Position numbers and translations under genes: made by a program
DNA from: Mucilaginibacter gotjawali
Lineage (GTDB): Bacteria; Bacteroidota; Bacteroidia; Sphingobacteriales; Sphingobacteriaceae
Assembly: GCF_002355435.1 (NCBI RefSeq)
Contig: NZ_AP017313.1
Coordinates: forward strand, 3,100,001 to 3,164,000
Length of the DNA stretch: 64,000 nucleotides
Direction of reading: 5' to 3'
Shown: positions 44,655-53,168 of the stretch, piece by piece
How the letters are laid out: each line of letters begins with the position of its first letter
Position numbering within the stretch: the first letter of the stretch is position 1
The notes under the pieces: model-generated
What the model was told of the DNA's origin: nothing
What the model saw: only the letters and a program-made list of their open reading frames with translations
The model's database searches: none

Positions 44655-45722
44655 TCAGGGGATCAATCGGGACGTCCTCAATTGTTCAATCAAATCATAA
44701 AAACTTTCCTCGGTATCCTGGTAAGCAGTAAAGCCCAACTTGCGGCTTTTGGACATATCGGTCATGACCTCAATGGGTCTGCCCAGATCCAGGTCGGTAT
44801 GCCAGGGGCTGGCCAGGCGGGTGAGTTTAGCTTCTTTCAATTCATATTTTTCAGCGATCTGTTGCCAAATCTGACCGTCGTTCGCCATAGTTTGTTCCAA
44901 TGGATGGATAGTGCCGTCGAAACCCGCAGCCTCTACGCCAAAATACGCAGCGATCCGGTTCCATAAGCGGCTCCATCTAAAAACGTCGCCGTTTACAATA
45001 TTGAAAGCCTGGTTACGGGCAGCAACAGTTGTCGAAGCCCATAATAATTGAGCGGCCAAAACCCGGGCATCTGTAACATCGGATAAGCCGTTCCATTGCG
45101 CTGCTGAACCAGGAAAGATAAAGGGTCTGCCTGTTTCCTTGCAGATCGAAGCATAGACAGCTAAGGTCGTGCCTAAGTTCATGGCATTGCCAACGGCCTG
45201 GCCAATCACGGTGTGCGGGCGGTGGACGCTCCAGCTAAAGCCGTCGCGTTCGGCGGCAGCATAAATTTCGTCCTCCTGGGCATAATAAAAGTTCTCCATA
45301 TTTAGGCGCGGGTGCTCTTCGCGTAAGGGGGTCTCGGGTAAAAAACCTTCCCTGGCATAAGCCTCAAACGGGCCAAGATAATGCTTAAGCCCTGTAACCA
45401 AAGCAACATGCTGAACCGACTTTTTCGGAGATAGCACATCGAGCAGGTTACGGATCATCAGGCCATTCACCCGGATATTCTCCGCTTCGGTAGCATTCCG
45501 CATCCAGGTGGTGATATAGATATGCGTCGGCGAAATATCAGCTAAGGCGATCTGCAATTTTCTTTTATCTAAAAGATCTGCTGTCACAGGATTTAAGCCG
45601 CTGATCTCATCAGTCGGATTCCGTGCCAGGCCATAAGTTTCCCATCCTTCGGTCAGAAGTTGTTTGGCAAGGTTACTGCCGGTGATGCCGCTGGCGCCCA
45701 CTACCAGGGCGATGTTACTCAT
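44655..45722 (-). CDS. PRISE-like SDR family NAD(P)-dependent oxidoreductase
   Basis: 355 residues. The dinucleotide site is VGASGITGSNLAKQLL (GxxGxxG). The segment ALVTGLKHYLGPFEAYA and the later NFYYAQEDEIY carry the Lys and Tyr used by progesterone 5-beta-reductase/iridoid synthase-like (PRISE) enzymes. Bacterial relatives reduce enones or epoxides of unknown origin. It overlaps the preceding 97-residue gene by four bases (ATGA), so the pair is an operon. Confidence 0.85.
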   Translation of the reverse strand: MSNIALVVGASGITGSNLAKQLLTEGWETYGLARNPTDEISGLNPVTADLLDKRKLQIALADISPTHIYITTWMRNATEAENIRVNGLMIRNLLDVLSPKKSVQHVALVTGLKHYLGPFEAYAREGFLPETPLREEHPRLNMENFYYAQEDEIYAAAERDGFSWSVHRPHTVIGQAVGNAMNLGTTLAVYASICKETGRPFIFPGSAAQWNGLSDVTDARVLAAQLLWASTTVAARNQAFNIVNGDVFRWSRLWNRIAAYFGVEAAGFDGTIHPLEQTMANDGQIWQQIAEKYELKEAKLTRLASPWHTDLDLGRPIEVMTDMSKSRKLGFTAYQDTEESFYDLIEQLRTSRLIP

Positions 45723-46012
45723 GATGCCTGCTGTTCCAGGAAACTGATCAGGTGCTCCTCAAGTAAATCCGTGTTATAATCACTCTCACCAGCCAAAACG
45801 ATGACGGTCAATTCATCTTCCGTCACGGTTATATTCAGCGCCGGTCCCGCGATCACTTCGGGGAACGATAAATTGATCTCATCAAATACGTGAGCGTATT
45901 CGATGGCGAGATTAGATCCCAGTTTTTGATTGATATAAGCTGCGAAATCTGTTTTTAATACGTCAAACAGCTTTTCTGCGCTGAGTGGCTGAATATTTCT
46001 GATAGTTGCCAT
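45719..46012 (-). CDS. Hypothetical small acidic protein, operon partner of the reductase
   Basis: 97 residues from the ATG at 46012 (MATIRNIQPLSAEKLFDVL); a frame from 46033 adds MYCLCKP, unlikely. It is acidic and soluble with alternating helix and strand (KTDFAAYINQKLGSNLAI, LNITVTEDELTVIVLAG). I do not recognise a family. The four-base overlap with the reductase gene indicates that it is translated together with it and may act in the same pathway. Confidence 0.65.
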   Translation of the reverse strand: MATIRNIQPLSAEKLFDVLKTDFAAYINQKLGSNLAIEYAHVFDEINLSFPEVIAGPALNITVTEDELTVIVLAGESDYNTDLLEEHLISFLEQQAS

Positions 46013-46093
46013 AGGCTTACATAAGCAATACAACCTATTTAAGTTTTATACCTGAGCAACTATATATTTAAAACGATAATACAGGTTCAAAAC

Positions 46094-46312
46094 CTAATTT
46101 AATGGCCAGCCCGAAACCCTCCCGCTGATAACCGCATCAGCAAACAAATGATTGAAGGTAACTTTTTCTAAAGGACCTGCCAGTTCATGATATTGATGTG
46201 GGGGTAAGATTACCATAGAATGGGTATTTTTGATTATGGTGCGAAACTTAGATAAAATATCCAATTGATTGTTACGAGGCCAGTTGCCGGGGTTACAATA
46301 CCAAATTGCCGA
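46094..46312 (-). pseudogene. GNAT-like acetyltransferase fragment
   Basis: In the 390-base gap between 46012 and 46403, the minus strand holds a 72-codon open stretch bounded by stops: IWYCNPGNWP, then HSMVILPPHQYHEL and EKVTFNHLFADAVISGRVSG. The last block resembles the NHLFARAV..VSG segment in the N-terminal half of certain Bacteroidota GNAT proteins (from memory of the family). There is no upstream start codon and no acetyl-CoA motif, so this looks like a decayed internal piece. The rest of the gap holds only a terminator. Confidence 0.4.
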
Positions 46313-46340
46313 CTACGTATATTATTATCAATGTAGGTTA

Positions 46341-46369
46341 AGCAGAAAAGCCGCTTAACGCGGCTCTTC
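46341..46369 (-). terminator. Terminator after the PRC/DUF2383/YciE fusion gene
   Basis: On the minus strand AGCCGC-gttaa-GCGGCT is followed by TTTTCT. It lies 35 to 60 bases after the stop of the fusion gene at 46403. Confidence 0.75.
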
Positions 46370-46402
46370 TTATCCTCTCACAATTCATTCCTCATATTCA
46401 AT

Positions 46403-48157
46403 TTAATCAGCCGTTTCTGTACTGGCTTCGTAGTTCACATGGTTCTCAGCTATCTGTGTTAAAAGCGCATCAGCCGTTTTTTCTTCATCAATGGTTAAAA
46501 CCAATAATTCGGCGATCTCGTAATAACCCAGTGTTTTAGCCAGGCTGATCATACCGCCATAAGAGGCAATTTCGTAATGCTCAGCTTTCTGGCCGGCGAA
46601 AATCAAACCGACATCGCGTTGAGCGGAGCCTTCATCCGTATGACTGATGACCTCATCGCCTTCATCGACGATACCCGACATCGCGTCGCATTTAGTGGTT
46701 TCCGGTTCCAGGCCAAGGATGCCAAATATTTGCTCTAAACGGCTCACATGAACCTCGGTTTCTGCCAGATGATTGATAAAGGCCGTTTTTAGCTCCTGCG
46801 ACGTTGCCGCTTCGGCCATATCCGGTAAGGTATCTACCAATTTTCTTTCGGCCCAAAGCAAGTCTTTTAATTCGTCAACAAAGAATTCCATCAATTTGGA
46901 GTTGCCCGATGAAGGGACTTGTTCTTCCTGCCATTCTTCCCCATGTTCAATGCTTCCAGGTTCCGGTGCATAACCGGCAGCCTGCTGGTACTCGCCTGCT
47001 GCGCCATCAAAAGAGGGTTCTGCAACCGGCGCTTCGCCGTCGAACAAAGTTTCGCCGGTATCCCCGTTGTTCATATTTAATTCCTGATACACAGGTTGAT
47101 CATTTTGACCTTCCGTGTCATCTGTTTCAACCTGGTCACGTAAAGATTTGATCAGGTTATGACCTTCAGTAATTCCCTGTTGCTGGAGCTGCAAGACTTG
47201 AACCAGTTCCGGACTAAGTTCGTTTTGCGGGTACAGCGCGTCACGGTAAGCGGCTTTGGCAGCGTCTTCGCCGCGTTCGCATTCATTCAATACCGCTAAC
47301 AAATCATTACCGGTAAACGTGGCCTTTATATCAATCCAGGCGCGGTGCAGGTCGCCAGAAGTGCTGGTGCCTTCGGCCGCTTCCCCGCCATATTGCTGGA
47401 CGATATCGGTCAGTTCGACCACATATTGCTGGCTTTCTCCGGCCAGTTTGTTAAACACGGCGATCAAGCCATTGTCGTCGCCTTCCAGGTCGGTGCCTGC
47501 TTTTTCAAAACCCGCTACGCGGTCATTATTGATCTTGATCAGGTCGTTGATCACATCAAGCGCTTTTTCAGAGATTTCCATAGGTAAATAGTTATTAATT
47601 AGTTTTTGGTTATTTTGTAGTTCGCCGGCATGATCGAGCCTGGCTACGATTCGGCGGGCACGTTCTGCGCGGGCTTCTGTTACTTCGGCAGGCGCTGCAG
47701 AAATATCCGTAGTATCGTAAAGCCTGTCTTCGTTAAAATGCGCATGCGCATAAAATTGAGGGTGTTCATAGGGTGCATGACCATGCCCCTCCAACAGATT
47801 CCGTATCGACATCTCAACATCCGGTGCCAGCCTTGATACGCCTTCATAGGCCGGTAAAGCGGCAATTTGACCGTCACTTACCTCCGGTAGAATGATTGTC
47901 AGGTCAGCTGGCCGGCTCTTTGCCAGGCCAACAGGTACTACTATGCGTTTTGCATGATAATCAGCATTCTCCCTCAACGCAATGATGAGATAACGTACAC
48001 TGGCATCATGTTCGTCAAATAGTAGACCTGCGATTTCGCCGATCACCTGCCCGCGCTGATCCAATACAGACCAGCCGGTAATATCCGTGGTACCCGGCAC
48101 CACCATAAAACTGCTGTCCGCCAGTTCCCGTAATCCGGTATCGAAATTATTTTCCAT
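46403..48157 (-). CDS. Fusion of PRC-barrel, DUF2383 and YciE-type ferritin-like domains
   Basis: 584 residues from the ATG at 48157 (MENNFDTGL); it may start one codon earlier. Domain order: PRC-barrel-like strands at about 15-110 (WSVLDQRGQVIGEIAGLLFD), a DUF2383/PA2169 four-helix bundle at about 195-345 (EKALDVINDLIKINNDRVAGF), and a DUF892/YciE ferritin-like bundle at about 420-575 (FFVDELKDLLWAERKLVDTL, then HYEIASYGG and DEEKTADALL). The linker LQNNQKLINNYLP before MEISEK, and ELNMNNGDTG before the YciE part, look like old spacer and start sites read through. It overlaps the manganese catalase gene upstream by 11 bases, so the two are coupled; together they point to oxidative-stress defence. 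Confidence 0.82.
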   Translation of the reverse strand: MENNFDTGLRELADSSFMVVPGTTDITGWSVLDQRGQVIGEIAGLLFDEHDASVRYLIIALRENADYHAKRIVVPVGLAKSRPADLTIILPEVSDGQIAALPAYEGVSRLAPDVEMSIRNLLEGHGHAPYEHPQFYAHAHFNEDRLYDTTDISAAPAEVTEARAERARRIVARLDHAGELQNNQKLINNYLPMEISEKALDVINDLIKINNDRVAGFEKAGTDLEGDDNGLIAVFNKLAGESQQYVVELTDIVQQYGGEAAEGTSTSGDLHRAWIDIKATFTGNDLLAVLNECERGEDAAKAAYRDALYPQNELSPELVQVLQLQQQGITEGHNLIKSLRDQVETDDTEGQNDQPVYQELNMNNGDTGETLFDGEAPVAEPSFDGAAGEYQQAAGYAPEPGSIEHGEEWQEEQVPSSGNSKLMEFFVDELKDLLWAERKLVDTLPDMAEAATSQELKTAFINHLAETEVHVSRLEQIFGILGLEPETTKCDAMSGIVDEGDEVISHTDEGSAQRDVGLIFAGQKAEHYEIASYGGMISLAKTLGYYEIAELLVLTIDEEKTADALLTQIAENHVNYEASTETAD

Positions 48158-49082
48158 CATAGCTACTCCATTGCGCCACTCCTTCCGGTTCAGCATTTTT
48201 CACTTCGGCGCTTTTGATTTCGCTCATTTCTTTGTCCAATTTTTCGGTACTTTTCAGTTCCTTGCTGAAATTTTCCGGCAGTTTGGTCTGCCCCCGGGTT
48301 TGCTGTACCTGCTCCAGCGGTTTTTCGATATAAATAAATTCCTTGCCCATCCCTTTGATCTCGCCTTCGTTCCAGGGGCCGCGAACGGTACCTTCGGAAA
48401 GGTTATAGACATTTTGCAGGTACCGGGGATCAGCAGCCAGGACGCCCGGCGGGAAATTCGGCTGGATACTGTCTAAAGCTGCTTCAAACATTTTATAATG
48501 CGTTACTTCACGGGTCATTAAAAATGACAGCGTTTCATGGATATACGGATCATCGGTAAACTTCATCAAATGTTCGTACACCAATTTGGCCCTTGACTCC
48601 GATGCCAGATTTGTACGCAAATCAACCGTTAGGTCACCATTGGAGTTAATATAGGACGCGCACCAGGGGATGCCCTGGCTGTTACGCGGTGTAGGACCGC
48701 CGCCGGTAATGATCGGGAATTGCGGATTGGCCGATAAGGCAGCATGAATGACGCTTTCCTTAGCAGCTTTGCCATTCATGGCGACCATAATTTCGCTTTG
48801 TTCAGCGGCATCTTTCAGCGCACCGTTGACCCCTTTTAACAACATCTGTATAGTAGCGCCGACAATTTCGAGGTGACTGAATTCCTCGGTCGCGATATCC
48901 ATCAGCATATCGTATTTATCGGGATGCGGCACTTTCGCGCCAAATGCCTGGGTGAAATATTGCATGGCTGCGGCAAGTTCCCCGTTCTCTCCGCCGAATT
49001 GCTCCAATAACAGGTTAGCAAAACGCGGATCAGGGCGGGAAACCCTGGCATTGAATTGTAGAGATTTTACGTGGTGAAACAT
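48147..49082 (-). CDS. Manganese (non-haem) catalase
   Basis: 311 residues. The di-manganese ligands are visible: E35 in NGELAAAMQYF, the E-E-x2-H set E66/E67 and H70 in ATEEFSHLEIVG, and a second set in MTREVTHYKMFEAAL. The start MFHHVKSLQFNARVSRPDPRF is typical of bacterial and Bacteroidota members (about 300 residues). It converts hydrogen peroxide to water and oxygen in the cytoplasm. Its 3' end overlaps the start of the fusion gene by 11 bases. A divergent ferritin-like gene starts 190 bases away, so the region is likely coregulated under peroxide or starvation stress. Confidence 0.95.
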   Translation of the reverse strand: MFHHVKSLQFNARVSRPDPRFANLLLEQFGGENGELAAAMQYFTQAFGAKVPHPDKYDMLMDIATEEFSHLEIVGATIQMLLKGVNGALKDAAEQSEIMVAMNGKAAKESVIHAALSANPQFPIITGGGPTPRNSQGIPWCASYINSNGDLTVDLRTNLASESRAKLVYEHLMKFTDDPYIHETLSFLMTREVTHYKMFEAALDSIQPNFPPGVLAADPRYLQNVYNLSEGTVRGPWNEGEIKGMGKEFIYIEKPLEQVQQTRGQTKLPENFSKELKSTEKLDKEMSEIKSAEVKNAEPEGVAQWSSYDGK

Positions 49083-49274
49083 AAGCAGTAGTTTTTAAAT
49101 AGTGAACTGCTGCAGATGCAAATTTGAGACCAAAATAATCTTTCTAATTAAAAAAATATTTTTTTAAGAAAATAATAAGGATGACGTTTTTTGGTACAGG
49201 AATTGCATTTCGCATTCCCGATAATCAATGCAGCAGATTAACTAAGTATTAACACACACAAAAAAATTAAAACC

Positions 49275-49832
49275 ATGCCTACAAAAACAACAAAAAAGGC
49301 GATTGCAGCAGCTGCAAGCCGCACACCAGAAGCCGAGAGCGCTTTAAAGGAATTATTCATTGACGAATTAAAAGACATTTACTGGGCCGAAAAACATTTA
49401 GCGGCAGCTTTGCCAAAAATGATCAAGGGCGCCACCTCGGGGGACCTGAAACAAACGATCACCAATCACCTGGAAGAAACCAAAAATCAGATCACACGTT
49501 TGGAGCTGGTATTTGACTCCGTAGGTGAAAAATCCACTGCTAAAAAATGTTTGGCGATGGAAGGTTTATTGAAAGAAGCTACCGAATTACTTTCAGATAC
49601 TGACAAAGGCACCGAAGTGCGTGATGTAGCTATCATTTCAGCTGCGCAAAAAGTAGAACATTACGAAATTGCCTCTTATGGCACCTTACGCACTTTAGCC
49701 GGTACATTGGGCTTTAGCGAGGCTCAAAATTTATTAGACGAAACCTTAGCGGAAGAAAAAAACGCGGATTCGCTGTTAACACAGGTCGCAGAAAATTATG
49801 TAAACGAAGCCGCTGCCGCTGAAGTAGAATAA
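49275..49832 (+). CDS. YciE-type (DUF892) ferritin-like protein
   Basis: 185 residues, with a Lys/Ala-rich N-terminal tail (about 20 residues) before the four-helix bundle: LFIDELKDIYWAEKHLAAAL, KVEHYEIASYGTLRTLAGTL and EEKNADSLLTQVAENYV. It is clearly homologous to the third domain of the fusion protein, suggesting a duplication. YciE-type proteins carry a di-metal site and are induced by stress; their precise role is not settled. It is divergent from the catalase gene, sharing a 190-base intergenic region, and ends in a strong terminator. Confidence 0.9.
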   Translation: MPTKTTKKAIAAAASRTPEAESALKELFIDELKDIYWAEKHLAAALPKMIKGATSGDLKQTITNHLEETKNQITRLELVFDSVGEKSTAKKCLAMEGLLKEATELLSDTDKGTEVRDVAIISAAQKVEHYEIASYGTLRTLAGTLGFSEAQNLLDETLAEEKNADSLLTQVAENYVNEAAAAEVE

Positions 49833-49865
49833 GCGATAATCACAAGGTATCAATAATTTTTTATG

Positions 49866-49896
49866 GAAGGGTTGCTAAGGCAGCCCTTCTTTTTTC
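49866..49896 (+). terminator. Terminator of the YciE-type gene
   Basis: GAAGGGTTGC-taag-GCAGCCCTTC pairs over ten positions with one G-T wobble and is followed by seven T bases interrupted only by C. It lies 33 bases after the stop. Confidence 0.9.
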
Positions 49897-50163
49897 ATTT
49901 AATAGCCAAAAGAAACCTTAAACAGCAAGTTGAGTCATGCCGTCCACGGCACCCCTTGTATCTCGCCAATAAAATAAGGGTGTTTGCCCTTTTTTTAAAG
50001 CGCCTGACATTTATCAAAAAGAAGGTTGTATGGAATATCCCGATGTTATTGAATTACTACAATGCCAATTATCCAGGAGTATGGCTGGCAAAAAAAACGT
50101 AACTTATTAAATATAATTTATTTACATATTGTAATTGTCGTTATTTTGAGGTTTTTGCCTGCA
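49897..50163. other. Noncoding gap before the mnmE 3' end
   Basis: I see no gene, RNA or repeat in this 270-base stretch; the small plus-strand reading frames in it do not resemble proteins. It separates the YciE-type gene from the convergent mnmE. Confidence 0.5.
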
Positions 50164-51537
50164 TCATTTACCGATACAAAACTTACTAAAAATATTTTCC
50201 AGCAAATCATCCGTGGTAACCGCCCCGGTAATTTCGCCCAGGTAATGCAGCGCCTGCTTGATATCCATGGAAAGGAAATCGGAAGTAATGGTATCCATAC
50301 CGTCCAACACTCTTGCCAGGGCTTCTTCGGTTTTTTGCAGGGCTTCCAGGTGACGGATGTTAGTTACCAATGTTTCATCCCCGGTTAACTTGTCCTTGAT
50401 AGCGGCACTGTAGATCTGCTGTTTAAGGTCATCGATATGAAGTTTTTCTTTGGCGGAGATGGGGAGGAAGTCCGAAAGTCCGGAAGTCCGAAAGTCCGGA
50501 AGTGGATTGGTTTGGGTTGTCAGCAAGTCGATTTTGTTGGCTACGGCAAGCATAGTTATTCCCGGTTTTTGCAGGCTTTCCAGGTCGCTTTTGAGTTCTT
50601 CGGCAGTAATTTGGCTGGCGTCGAACAAATAAACCAGCACGGCCGACTGGTTGATCTTTTCCATGGTGCGCGCCACGCCTATTTGCTCAATAGCGTCGGT
50701 AGCTTCCCTGATGCCGGCGGTATCGATCAGCCTGAAATTAATGCCGTTAATATTAAGTACCTCTTCAATGGTATCACGCGTGGTGCCGGGGATATGGCTC
50801 ACTATCGCACGTTCCTCATTGAGCAAAGCATTCAGTAAAGTTGATTTGCCTGCATTTGGCCTGCCTGCAATAACTGTGTTTACGCCCAGCTTTATTGCGT
50901 TACCTAATTCAAAAGAGCTTATCAAACTGCGAATTACACGGTTTATCTGAAGTATAAGTTTTTTGAGCTGGTCGCGGTTGGCAAACTCTACATCTTCTTC
51001 GGCAAAGTCGAGTTCCAGTTCAATTAACGAGGCAAATTGTACCAACTGGTCGCGCAGCGATTGCAACTGGCTGCTGAAACCGCCGCGCAATTGCTGCAGG
51101 GCAACCTGTTGCGATGCTTTGGAATTGGAGGCGATGAGGTCGGCAACGGCTTCGGCCTGGGAAAGATCGAGTTGACCATTCAGGAACGCCCTTAGCGTAA
51201 ACTCCCCCGCTTTGGCTGATCTTGCTCCTTTTTTGATGAGCAGTTTGATGATCGATTCAATAATATACGCCGAGCCATGGCAGGAAATCTCCACCACGTT
51301 TTCCCTCGTGTATGAACGCGGGGCAATAAATAAGGAAACCAAAACTTCGTCTAAAATAATATCCCCGTCAACAATGCTTCCGAAATGAATGGTGTGTGAA
51401 GGCTGTTTGGTGAGGTCCTTGCCTTTAAATACGCTTGCCGCGATAGTAATAGCATCCGGCCCGGAAAGCCGGATAATACCAATGGCTCCGGTTCCGTTTG
51501 GTGTTGCAAGGGCGACGATTGTTTCGTTGTTGGTCAT
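50164..51537 (-). CDS. mnmE: tRNA modification GTPase MnmE
   Basis: 457 residues. The folate-binding N-terminal domain (TIVALATPNGTGAIGIIRLSG) and helical domain flank a G domain with Walker A GRPNAGKSTLLNALL, DTAG, NKID and SAKE. The C-terminus ends in CIGK, with the essential Cys at 454. It works with MnmG to make the cmnm5 modification of wobble uridine. Between the G4 NKID and G5 SAKE motifs, residues about 346-357 (LPDFRTSGLSDF) are encoded by an AGTCCG repeat array, an in-frame insertion. The start codon lies in another repeat array (51533 onward). Apart from the insertion the protein looks complete and functional. Confidence 0.95.
   Translation of the reverse strand: MTNNETIVALATPNGTGAIGIIRLSGPDAITIAASVFKGKDLTKQPSHTIHFGSIVDGDIILDEVLVSLFIAPRSYTRENVVEISCHGSAYIIESIIKLLIKKGARSAKAGEFTLRAFLNGQLDLSQAEAVADLIASNSKASQQVALQQLRGGFSSQLQSLRDQLVQFASLIELELDFAEEDVEFANRDQLKKLILQINRVIRSLISSFELGNAIKLGVNTVIAGRPNAGKSTLLNALLNEERAIVSHIPGTTRDTIEEVLNINGINFRLIDTAGIREATDAIEQIGVARTMEKINQSAVLVYLFDASQITAEELKSDLESLQKPGITMLAVANKIDLLTTQTNPLPDFRTSGLSDFLPISAKEKLHIDDLKQQIYSAAIKDKLTGDETLVTNIRHLEALQKTEEALARVLDGMDTITSDFLSMDIKQALHYLGEITGAVTTDDLLENIFSKFCIGK
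50467..50502 (+). repeat. AGTCCG-type oligomer repeat inside mnmE, copy 4
   Basis: AGTCCGAAAGTCCGG repeated nearly twice, within the mnmE coding sequence. It is read in frame on the minus strand as LPDFRTSGLSDF without stop codons, in a loop of the G domain. Other copies are intergenic (15821, 17987, 21079). Confidence 0.9.
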
Positions 51538-51691
51538 TGGGTCATTGGGTCATTGAGTCATTGATTTTCGGACAATGATTTAGACCCTTGCGCAAAAGTC
51601 GCTATTTAAGCGCAATGTTCCTAAAGTCTCTTTTCAACGCAAAACATATTCAACTATCCAATGACTTAATGACGCAATGACCTAATGACTA
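51533..51691. repeat. Inverted oligomer repeat (GTCATTG type) at the mnmE start
   Basis: Left arm 51533-51564 has four units of GTCATTG(G/A); right arm 51658-51691 is the complement (CCAATGACTTAATGACG and on). The mnmE ATG (51535-51537) is part of the first unit. The array fills the gap between the divergent mnmE and NdpA-like genes and should overlap both promoters. Confidence 0.85.
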
Positions 51692-51717
51692 AATTAACTA
51701 ACTTGCGGCCATAAATT

Positions 51718-52776
51718 ATGGTAACTTTTTTTGAAGCTTCGCTCGATACGATCTCTGTGCACCATGTGGGTAACCAGGCGCTTAGTGAAATGTATGCTCT
51801 GTCCGATCATCCATTGGAACTGAAGGACGAGATCATCCCCAACCTGTTGATGCAATATTTTTTAAAACCTTTTGAAAAGGCTAACGAAGTTTATCACCTT
51901 ACCCATAGCAGCGGCAACCTGAGCCTGAATGAAGTTCATCATTTTGCAGCACAGGTTTTTGACGATAAGGAGTACTTTCACAGTGCATCCGAAGGTTTGG
52001 CAAAACACCTCTATAAGGTTGCAAATCACCCTAATATAAAAGGCGGGGAGTTATATGTGGTCTACTTTAACAAAGTGCAGATAGAGGGTAACCCGCTGGA
52101 TGCCATCGGGATCTTTAAATCGGAAAACAAAGAAACTTACCTGAAAGTGTACCCGGATAAAGGCGGTTTCCAGGTGGATTATGAAGAGAATGCCATCAAT
52201 ATCAATAAGCTGGACAAGGGTGTTTTGATATTTAATATCGAAAAGGAAAACGGCTACAAGGTGGTGGTGATTGATAAAACCAATGGCGGCCAGGAAGCTG
52301 CGGTGTATTGGAAAGACCAGTTTTTACAGCTAAAGATCCGTAACGACAGCTTTAACCAAACCAGCAATACGCTGGGCATCTACAAAAACTTTGTGACCCA
52401 AAAGCTGGATGACGAGTTTGAAATGAGCAAAGCCGATAAGATCGACCTGCTGAACCGCTCCATGAAGTATTTTAAAGAGAAAGATACTTTTGATATGGAC
52501 GAGTTTACCGGCGAAGTGATTGGCAACCCGCAGGCTATTGAATCTTTTAAAAATTTTAAAAGCCAGTACGAACAGGAATTCGACAGCCCGATATCGGATA
52601 CTTTTGAGATCTCGGACAATGCGGTTAAAAAACAGGCCCGCGTTTATAAAAGCGTGTTAAAACTGGACAAGAATTTCCACATCTACATCCACGGCGATAA
52701 GGAACTTATTGAAAAAGGCTTTGATGACGACAAGCACATGAACTATTATAAGGTTTATTTTAAGGAGGAGAATTAG
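51718..52776 (+). CDS. Nucleoid-associated protein (NdpA/YejK-like, 37 kDa)
   Basis: 352 residues. The N-terminus (FFEASLDTISVHHVGNQ), the LLMQYFLKPFEKANEVY block, FAAQVFDDKEYFHSASEGLAKHLY and the SDNAVKKQARVYKSVLKLDKNFHIYIH C-terminal block match the nucleoid-associated protein NA37 family. These bind DNA in the nucleoid; in Bacteroidota the role has not been worked out. The stop codon overlaps the edge of a repeat array. Confidence 0.85.
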   Translation: MVTFFEASLDTISVHHVGNQALSEMYALSDHPLELKDEIIPNLLMQYFLKPFEKANEVYHLTHSSGNLSLNEVHHFAAQVFDDKEYFHSASEGLAKHLYKVANHPNIKGGELYVVYFNKVQIEGNPLDAIGIFKSENKETYLKVYPDKGGFQVDYEENAININKLDKGVLIFNIEKENGYKVVVIDKTNGGQEAAVYWKDQFLQLKIRNDSFNQTSNTLGIYKNFVTQKLDDEFEMSKADKIDLLNRSMKYFKEKDTFDMDEFTGEVIGNPQAIESFKNFKSQYEQEFDSPISDTFEISDNAVKKQARVYKSVLKLDKNFHIYIHGDKELIEKGFDDDKHMNYYKVYFKEEN

Positions 52777-53024
52777 GTTGGTTGATTAGGTTGAATGAGT
52801 TGATTAAGTGGGTGGTTGGTTGGAACAACGTAGATCAAGTTCCGGGCTATGGGTTTCCCATCAATAAAATCCTGCTTTGTTTTTACTAACGAGGCTATTT
52901 CAGCTTCTCTGAAAACTTATTCCTCATTAGCGTCAACAGAATATGATAGACCAAACCGATCTAATATTTCCCTCCAAACAGAAAGGTCTTTTTTATTTTG
53001 TATGTTGACGGTAAGTGTTGCCAT
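52773..53024 (-). pseudogene. Type II antitoxin-like gene with an in-frame stop
   Basis: From the ATG at 53024 the minus strand reads MATLTVNIQNKKDLSVW and on through EILDRFGLSYSVDANEE, then TAA (52917-52919), and continues in the same frame as VFREAEIASLVKTKQDFIDG. The two halves together resemble Bacteroidota RelB-like antitoxins of about 65-75 residues, which typically share a (L/F)SEAEIxGIxxGxxDIxAG tail. The last residues (NQLIQPNQPT) are translated from the GTTGATTAGG repeat at 52776-52826. No toxin gene is seen downstream. This looks like a decayed pair; the 392-base gap holds nothing else. Confidence 0.6.
52776..52826 (+). repeat. GTTGATTAGGTTGA-type oligomer repeat
   Basis: Units of GGTTG, GTTGATTAGG, TTGAATGA, GTTGATTAAG and GGTTGGTTGG in one orientation, starting at the stop of the NdpA-like gene. 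It replaces the tail of the antitoxin-like remnant on the other strand. Related arrays: 9021-9162 and 20188-20342. Confidence 0.8.
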
Positions 53025-53168
53025 ACCCAAATTTACCAAAGATAAATTCAAAATACAATTGTATCATTGTCAAACCGTTGCTGATGCCCCAAAAAAAAAC
53101 AATATCTTTTTGCCGAAAAATTCGCTAAACTATCATAACCTCCTACCCTTTTTAACCCGTACCATCCT

